Shown here piece by piece: positions 56,773 through 64,000 of a DNA stretch of 64,000 nucleotides. The DNA lies in NCBI GenBank assembly GCA_036172665.1, contig CM069870.1, forward strand, positions 56,606,212-56,670,211. The letters run 5' to 3'. The notes beneath the pieces were generated by a model. It was not told the DNA's origin, made no database searches, and worked only from the letters and a program-made list of their open reading frames with translations. Position 1 is the stretch's first letter; each line of letters opens with the position of its first letter. This DNA comes from Prosopocoilus inquinatus. Taxonomy: Eukaryota; Arthropoda; Insecta; Coleoptera; Lucanidae. A program made the position numbers and the translations under genes.

Positions 56773-57976
56773 GTATACAGTGTGCCCGGATACGTAGGGA
56801 CAGCATGGGTAACTTCTGTCTTTGAAGAGATAGAGAGATGATTAAAGTAGCAAAAAGATGCAGGTTCGAGAGCTCATTAAGAATCCATTTTCAAACTTAC
56901 TTGTCATGGCCAACTTGGTTAAAATTTTACTAAAACCAATATCTCCTCATTTCTTTTATTTGCCGTAACTTTTTTGTTATTTAAGATATTGAGATGCGGT
57001 TTGAACTAGTTTGCATGATAATTTAATTACTTTTATGCGCACTTAATAAAACTACATCAACAAATCTTTACAAAACTGTCGACTTGTCGCATACAAATCC
57101 TGATGAATCTTTAGCACAAGTCTTCGACAAATACTAGCACAGGACATCGTTTACACTATGTGACCTGTTCGCTACATATCTAGTATTTAATAATAAGAAA
57201 AAGTATCGCTCGTGAAAGATGACAATCAATTTTTGTTTTCGGCTGCGGCAGCATAATATTACTATGCTCTTTTTGGATCACTCCATCGTCACAAACCATC
57301 AGATCGCTTAATAGTTTAAAACAGCTAACTATTCTGCACGTGCGTAAAGTACCTTTGTATGGTCTGCGATCGCTGTGTTTTCCATTAATTTGGAATACAA
57401 ATCTGTCTGGTAAAACATGTCGGATACATGTCAAATACATGAAAAATGTAATAGTAGTATGAGACAAATTTCAGATTCATTCCAGACTTGTCAAACAATA
57501 TGTAGGACACATGTATAATACAAATATGTATGTAATGTAAACGCCCGTTTATTACCAACGTTAACAAGGGCGCGGTTAGCTTGCAACAGTCTCGATAACA
57601 AAGTTTTGTGATCATGGCACTAGCGATTTCTATTCATAAAAAGAATAAGTTCTGTTTCCCAAAATTTTGAAGAAGTTTCCATATCATGTGATACATCATT
57701 GCATTTAGAAAAAAAGTCTCTCTTAAAAGGGCCAACAAAATCACCAATTTAAAATTTTAAGGTTAGGTTAGATTATTGAAAATTTGTAAAAATGGGATTA
57801 GTTTTATTAAGTGCCCATAAAAGTACTTAAATTATCGTGCAAACTAGTTCAAACCGCATCTCAATATAATCAAGTTGGCCATGACAAGTAATATTTGAAA
57901 ATGGATTCTTAATAAGCTCTCGAACCTGCACCTTTTGCTAATTTAATCATCTTTCTATCCGGGTACACTGTATACG
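56773..57976. mobile_element. Nested foldback element, right copy
   Basis: Same element as 52192-54036 but shorter (about 1.2 kb), in the mirrored orientation and at the mirrored place. It starts GTATACAGTGTGCCCGG and ends CACTGTATAC. It lacks the part matching 53240-53500 and some of one arm. Confidence 0.7.
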
Positions 57977-58002
57977 TCAAAGTTGCGTAGGAGACGTTTT
58001 TA

Positions 58003-58689
58003 CCGAAAATGCAGAGCACGACTATTTCTTGGGCAAGGTAGAAAAGAAAACAGGCAGCCGAAGCTGAGGGTGACTACGGACTAATAGAAGAGGTGATCCC
58101 TCTTAAAAACTTAGAAGAAAATAAATCATCTTTAATGAACTACTTGAGCAGGACCCAGGTAGAGTTAGAATCGTTAGAGGGAAACACTGTTGGCCAAAAC
58201 ACTAAAGTGAAATGGCATAAAGAGCGAAGACTAACAGCAACGAAATTTGGTATTGTCTGTAAAAGACGTCAAACAACTGATGCCAAAAAATTGGCGTAAA
58301 AATTAATTTCCTCTAATTTTTCGAAAGTATAGTTACAAATTGGTGCCGTAACCATGAAGAAATTGCGAGAAAACAATTTTCACAAGAATTTGGACATAAA
58401 GTTGAACGGCGGATTATTTATATCTAAAGAAATGCCGTATCTTGGAGCTAGTCCTGATGGACTAGTTGATGAGGATGCTATAATTGAGATCAAGTGTCCC
58501 TATAAGTTAGCGAAGTTCAAAATAACTCCTCAGGAAGCAGCAAAGATGAAAGTTATGCCCTATTTCTTTTTGGATGGCAATACTGTGAAACTGAAGAAAA
58601 CACATATCTACTATTATCGGATTCAAGGGCAGTTGGCTTTAACGAATAGTTGTATTCGTTGTATGGACACCTTTGGGAATGATATGTGA
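58003..58689 (+). pseudogene. YqaJ-type nuclease of the right copy
   Basis: The N-terminal piece (58093-58299) has VKWHKERRLTATKFGIVCKR. After a stop and a frame change the second piece (58354-58689) has EMPYLGASPDGLVDEDAIIE then I-K-C-P-Y (the D ... E-x-K catalytic core), VMPYFFLDGNTVKLKKTHIY and YYRIQGQLALTNS. Such domains cut or resect DNA. In eukaryotic transposons they accompany the transposase, and ISL2EU elements are a described case. The copy is closely related to that on the left arm and shares its break between the two pieces, so the break predates the duplication. Confidence 0.78.
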
Positions 58690-59241
58690 ACAAGTAATGT
58701 TATTTACATAAACGTCAAGAAAGTTCTGAATTCATCATAATACATTATTTTTTTCTGAAATCTTATAAGATAATTTTTGTAATAGTTTCAACTTTTAAGC
58801 ACACGAAAGCTATAATTTTGACAATAAAAATAAGTAAAACCGATTTGGTTTTGAAGACTAGTGTATAAAATAGAAATTATAGACGATTTTAGAAAAAATA
58901 ACAAGCAATTTACATTTACAACACACCTGTAATACGTTTTCTTTTTCAGATTAAAAAAGATGACAATTTTTGGCATAAAATGAAGCCGAAGTTAAAATAT
59001 TTTCATTTAGAACATATGCTGCCTATACTGGCTTTAAAAGAAAATTAAAATAACGATCCTGATCGATCTGGACAGTTGACACCTCTTTCTGATAATCTGG
59101 TGACAATTCTGAAATAGATCTGTATTTGAAATCTGCTCTGCAAGATTCCATATTATATAATGCCATATAATATCTAACTGTACTATGTCCACTAAAAAAA
59201 AATTGAGACAATTGTTGTGCATACATATTTGAGTTATTTTA

Positions 59242-59370
59242 TTATAGCGTTTTCTGCTGGCTGCACCGGTATGCACTGAGTGTATCTCCATCTCGTTTTA
59301 TTACATAAAGCTGAAACGAGTTGGAAATACACTCAGTGCGCACTAGTGCAGCCAGTGGAAAACGCTATTA
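59242..59370. mobile_element. Palindromic MITE, TTA-flanked, copy 2
   Basis: 59245-59367 (123 bp) is almost one perfect hairpin, TAGCGTTTTCTGCTGGCTGC to its complement, flanked by TTA at both sides. It is absent at the mirrored position of the left arm, so it inserted after the two arms separated. A related copy lies at 7668-7778. Confidence 0.8.
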
Positions 59371-59684
59371 GTTTGAATGCAATTTTAAACTTGTTTCTAG
59401 AGAAACTTAAAAAACACGGAAATAAACAAACGGACGAATACATGATAGCAACAATAATTAACTCCTCGTATTTACAACAGAACGTATTACGTGTTTCAGA
59501 TTCTTTTAGTGTGTAGTACAATATGATTCAAAATGGCCGCACTATTATCACCAGAACGTTAATATTAACAGGATCAAAAACAAGCTTTTGATTTTTTTTT
59601 TTTGAGATGCTTGACGAATGTTTAAAAATATCGTATAATGCAGATGCACTTACAAATTTGAAACCGTGGTTGTAGATTAGGTTA

Positions 59685-60595
59685 CAGTTGATGAGATCTG
59701 AATCCTCGTATTCATCAAGTATTTATATTTTATTCAATTAGTTGTGTAGAAACAAAAATTATTTGACGCAGTTCCGTTTCACTATTTGGGAGAACTTGAT
59801 ATTCAAAATGTTACATCACCGACCCATTTTACTTATTGTTTATTCCTGTGTTATCATATAAAATTAATTACATGCATTAACAGGCATTATTAATGATGTC
59901 AAGGTAAATGTGTACACAAATAAATAACAAAATATTGAGCAAAATATTGAACATCCCCTTTTTAAAACTAATTAAGTGCATGTCTACCAGATTTGCAGAA
60001 GTTTATTATGACAAAAATGTTTCTTTCAATGTACCGTAAAAAAATTTACCAAAAAGCACGACCCTGAAAAGAGAAATCTTTGTAGAATTATTTTCTGGCA
60101 GCGCTCGGTAGCGTTCGTGTGTTTACGGTGCGTGTATTCTGTGTTTCACTCATACACGCACTGAAACGCATTCGCTCTCACTCATGCTCTTCATCTGTCA
60201 CTAAATCGGGAGAATGAATGTGCGAATTCGCCCCTCTTGCACTAGGTCCGAAGGCGGAGCTAGCGTGTATCACATACCACATTTGATTTCAGCGATTTCA
60301 TTCCGAAAATTTCAAATTTGTTTCCCATTTCCTGACCTTATTTTTAAAAATAAAAAAAAAACTAAACGGTTTATTATTATTGAATACTGCGAAATTTCGG
60401 CTAAAGGCTTACATTTTCGAATTTTTTTAATTTTAATTTTTTTTTAAGGCCTTTTTGGCAATTCTCGAAAAACGAGCCTTTAGCCGCCTAACAGAATCTA
60501 TTTAAAAATTTTTCGCGAAAAATTGGTACGATTTTAATGAAAAATAAGCCCAGGAAATGGGAAAAACGATTTTGGGGCCGAGCAAACAGCCTTAA
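59685..60595. repeat. Right outer arm of the inverted pair
   Basis: Inverted copy of 50339-51270; 3' non-coding part of the right transposon. Confidence 0.8.
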
Positions 60596-63500
60596 GGTAA
60601 TAAAAAAATGCCGAAACAGCGGAAATTATACGATAATTTATTTCCGGGTTATTTTAAAGTGTACGCAAAAAAGACGAATTGCCCCACAAAACTGAAGCGA
60701 GGCGTGGAACCGTATGTGTTATAAAAATTCAATTATTTCTGGACGAAGACGATAGCAAAAAATTATTTTCAACGTAATAAAAGCGCCTTTCACACATCAC
60801 ACCCACGACTGCGATCCATCGTTGCAACTTCGGAAACAAATTCGATGTAAAACTCAATATTCTATTCAGGACTTTTGAAAAACGGTTTTTCAAACCGTAA
60901 TAGAAGAGCCAGCTTCTTTTGAGATGGCTACATCAGCGTACTGTTGAAATACTTGTTAATGTGTGAAGTACCGTATGATTTTTTAAATTTTAGATAAAGG
61001 GAGGCCATGGAAAGCAAAACTTAAACTGCGAAGTAACGCAATACATAAAAAAATATTTTAGAATTTCCAAAAACTTCTTTAGTTTTTATTATAGATCTAC
61101 CACTTCCTCTTTCCCATGTTCATACTATCAGCCTCTCGGATTAAATTTACTTTATGTTACTTTTCATGGCCAACTTTTATCAAAAATTTTAAAAATCATA
61201 CGGTATTTGTAGCTCATTTGTGGCTTATGCTCAACGTACAGAATTTAATTTCAGTTTTTGATATTTATTGGTATTCGTCTTTAAATTTTAAATCGACGAT
61301 GTTCGATTATGAAAAATAACACTCACCTGGAACCTTTCAAATTGATAATGACTTTACTAGCGCTAACAATATCTCGTAAAATCCTCGTTATTCTTCTTTA
61401 CGACGCCTTATTGTATAAATTATTCAGCTCGTTAAAATCGGGATGCAATTGTGTTAGGAACGAATTGAGTTAGTTCATATTTCAGCAGCTCGGAGCGATT
61501 AAGTCCATTCCGTAGCGCAGGAACGCGGCCTTTGCCTTTGTACTGAATTTTTGTTTCCACAGCAATTAAACTATTTTCCGAGTTTCTTTGAAGAAACGCC
61601 TAACGAAAAGTGCAACGAGGTCTTACATTCAGTTTCAAACGCGAGCCGGCAAAGCATCGCCCCCGATGTATGCATAACGAGCTGGAGGAAATGAAGATCC
61701 TCTCCGGAGATGGATATTTCGGTTGCATTCAAGTGGTTGGAAAAACGTTTTATTTTTCATGAGTTTTGCGCGGCAAGGAACTAAATAATTCGCGAAACGA
61801 AGCTCTGGTCTTGATAATCTCGTCAGTTTTTATGCTTGGCGATGCGACTTCAAAAGATTACCTCTGCGACGTAATTCCACCTGCCTCGAAAGCGAAGACA
61901 CTTAAAAAATTATAGAAACAATAACAGCAATAATTATTTATTAAAACGAACGAGCTGCTGTCATTTTTGTTCGAGAACAGCTGTTACTTGTTATTTTGTC
62001 AATTCACTCTAGAGATGAAGATAGCAGTATATTTCTACGATAACCGCGGTTAATATAATATTAACGATTTCATTCATACATAACGAACTTAACTCCCTTG
62101 AGCTTAGAGTTAATCTAATCGTCAGTTATATGATTTAATCTAATAAAGCTATGAATTTTCGATAGGTCGTGTTGCAAGGTAACTGAAGTACCATTTCCCA
62201 GTGTAATAAATTCATTAAAATCTGTACAATGTACTAAAGTCCTTGACATGTCGTGATTTATCAATCACACAACAATACATAAATTACAAAGAAAAAAAAA
62301 CATAAAAGTTCATTACAAGTTTAAAAGGCCTCAAACTCCAATTCTGAAACTACAAAGTATAAGATTAATTTTTAAAATGTAGTTCTTTGTACGTAAAATA
62401 TAAACATCAAACGAAATAAGTACTTATATTTTAGAAACATCTTTATGTTTTATGATTTTTAAGTTAGTCCTAGTTGACATAAATAATCGCCAATAAATTT
62501 CCAGCAGTAGCAAAATAACAAAACTGTTGCTACAGAACCGGAAGCTGTCTCAACTTACACCTTACCATGTCGGGATCGTATCCGTGGGATTTACATGACA
62601 TTCTTTTTTTGATGTCAAACATTTTTAAATGAAGATCCACTCTGCGTGCATCAATTTCACTTGGTATAAATCTAAATGTAACATTTGAGAACTCCCCAAC
62701 TTCTCAAACTATTCAATGAGAAGCTAAGCACTGCACTGTGGCTCAATTGTTACTATGTAATTCAAAACATTTACGCATAAATAAGGAAAAATCCCTATTC
62801 TCAGAAGATACGATACGTTTGAATGAATGAAAGTACAGTCTTATAAAAAATAATTTTTACTCGATGTACTCTTTTCATCTTCATTTTTGACACCAGCTAG
62901 AAAGAAGAGGAAGTCGTATTAGGGATGCTGCAGGATATTGGACTCATCTGTGCCTCATGGCGACAATTCTGACCTTAGTATTAGACCTATATACTGATTT
63001 ATTCATATTTGGTCCATAGTTATTGTCCTCTTCTTCTTCTTGATTCTTAGTTACTAGACAGAAAAAGAAGTTGGCCACGCTGCAGTAAATTCTGCAAGAT
63101 GTCAAATGATTATATGGCGATGACCATGGTGTAGGATCAACATTCCATCACTAGATCCTCAGGTGCAGAATCAACACTTTCTGCACATATGCTAAATTTC
63201 GTCTATCATCGGTAATTGATTTAATCATCAAAAATTGTTCTTCCTATTTTGCCTCAATGCTCTTTTCAAGGATGTAGAGATACAACAGATAGACACAAAG
63301 AAAAATTTTTAAGCGCGAGTCTTCAAGTGTTCAGTACATTTCCTAATAATTTTTTCATTGTTTTCACAAAAGTATTTTTTTATTCAATATGTGGAGGAGA
63401 ACCATGGAACAAAAAGATTTTAGTTACAAGTAAAGTATGTGCGGAATTCACGAAAACCTGTTCTTTCAATTCTAACAATAAATTCGCACTAAACGTCGTA

Positions 63501-64000
63501 TTCATCGACGTTGACTCAACATCAATAATTGAGAAAAAATATGTCCCAATAAAATGCTTTGAAAATAAATTTGTCGAAATTAATGGGTCAGCGCGATCCA
63601 AGCACGTAATTGTGGGAATATTTTCGATTTTTATGGCGCCGATATTAAAACGTTTTATTGCGCTTTCGGACATTTAGAAAAGTAAAACGACTCTAAAATA
63701 AATATTAAGTGAAAAGTTCGGGATATTTAGGAGCGATAAATGACGCGCGGCGGATTCCATAACAATAAACACACTTTAGATCGTAAATAGTTAAAAGTAG
63801 CGGCTAGCAGCAGGCAAAGGAGATCTTTAGGGTTATTAAAGAAGTACTGCTTGGAGTTTAATACATGACTTTTTTTTAGCAATAAATATTAAATTTTAAA
63901 TAAATGGTAATTGTATCAATAGAATTTCCGAAAAAAAAGGGAAGAACATTTCAAGAGAAGATAATAATCGCTTCTAGAAACCATTCATCCATCTTTCTTT
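60596..64000. other. No gene recognised
   Basis: Single-copy-looking sequence, GC-richer near 61440-61870. The open frame at 63249-63677 (142 codons) lacks an early ATG, and its opposite strand is also open for 97 codons, so I do not call it a gene. Confidence 0.4.

Larger units (their letters stand above)
50339..60595. mobile_element. 10.26 kb inverted pair of Mutator-like/YqaJ transposons
   Basis: Both outer ends read TTAA then GGCTGTTTGCTCGGCC pointing inward (50339-50358 and the complement at 60576-60595). From each end the order is: non-coding arm of about 0.9 kb, YqaJ-type nuclease gene, nested foldback element, transposase C-terminal gene. The two arms are inverted copies differing at a few percent of positions, with several insertions and deletions. 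A third end-like sequence at 55647-55664 suggests the right arm alone is one complete element and the left arm a truncated one. TTAA is best read as the target duplication. Confidence 0.8.
55647..60595 (+). mobile_element. Right copy of the Mutator-like/YqaJ transposon, apparently end to end
   Basis: TTAA plus GGCTGTATGCTCG at 55647-55663 faces the complement of GGCTGTTTGCTCGGCC at 60576-60591, followed by TTAA. That gives a 4.94 kb element with short inverted ends and TTAA duplications. Inside, on the + strand: a transposase C-terminal relic, a foldback insertion, the YqaJ gene, a TTA-flanked MITE, and the non-coding 3' arm. The transposase core is missing, so this is a deletion derivative. 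Confidence 0.65.

Noticed and set aside
63249..63677. 142-codon open frame on the + strand, 97 codons open on the other strand
   Set aside because: It has no early ATG, no recognisable motif and no convincing splice sites. AT-rich DNA gives such frames by chance.
1..64000. CRISPR arrays, bacterial genes, rRNA or complete tRNA genes
   Set aside because: No regularly spaced repeats, ribosome-binding sites with operons, or full cloverleaf genes were seen; the only tRNA-like sequence is the SINE head.

Overview
This 64 kb window reads as animal nuclear DNA, most likely from an insect or another arthropod. It is AT-rich and has no operons. It is packed with eukaryotic transposable elements of many classes: Ty3/gypsy of the CsRn1 and Mag types, Penelope-like, LINE, tRNA-derived SINE, IS630/mariner, hAT, PIF/Harbinger, and a transposon coding for a Mutator-like transposase plus a YqaJ nuclease. 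The species cannot be named from the sequence. Host coding sequence is sparse: one short candidate first exon on the + strand (42201-42279) and one candidate multi-exon 3' gene end on the - strand (about 17752-16867). The window is therefore probably intergenic and intronic.

Layout. 0.1-9 kb: small inverted-repeat elements, a LINE reverse-transcriptase relic, a mariner relic, a candidate Helitron 3' end and single-copy AT-rich DNA. 9.4-15.5 kb: two decayed LINEs in a row, the first interrupted by a deleted IS630-type transposon and the second by a tRNA-derived SINE. 16.9-17.8 kb: the unidentified host gene fragment. 18.9-26.2 kb: a hAT MITE followed by a nested structure. In it, a Penelope-like element with an inverted extra 3' half and two hammerhead-ribozyme-like motifs is split inside its reverse transcriptase by a 4,668 bp CsRn1-type Ty3 element with identical 295 bp LTRs. 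29.6-30.2 kb: a PIF/Harbinger deletion derivative. 33.2-36.5 kb: a degenerate LTR element holding a MITE and an intact solo LTR. 39-41.7 kb: A-rich DNA, a TA-flanked inverted-repeat element and a hAT MITE. 42.6-47.0 kb: a Mag-type Ty3 element with many frameshifts and a locally inverted gag start. 50.3-60.6 kb: two inverted copies of the Mutator-like/YqaJ transposon with TTAA at the outer ends, each carrying the same nested foldback element. 60.6-64 kb: no recognisable feature.

No element looks fully autonomous as read here. The best preserved is the CsRn1-type element, but its pol has one in-frame stop and one frameshift. The main value of the window is its record of nested insertions, most of them dated or bounded by target-site duplications visible in the sequence. 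All family assignments come from motif recognition by eye; no database search was run.
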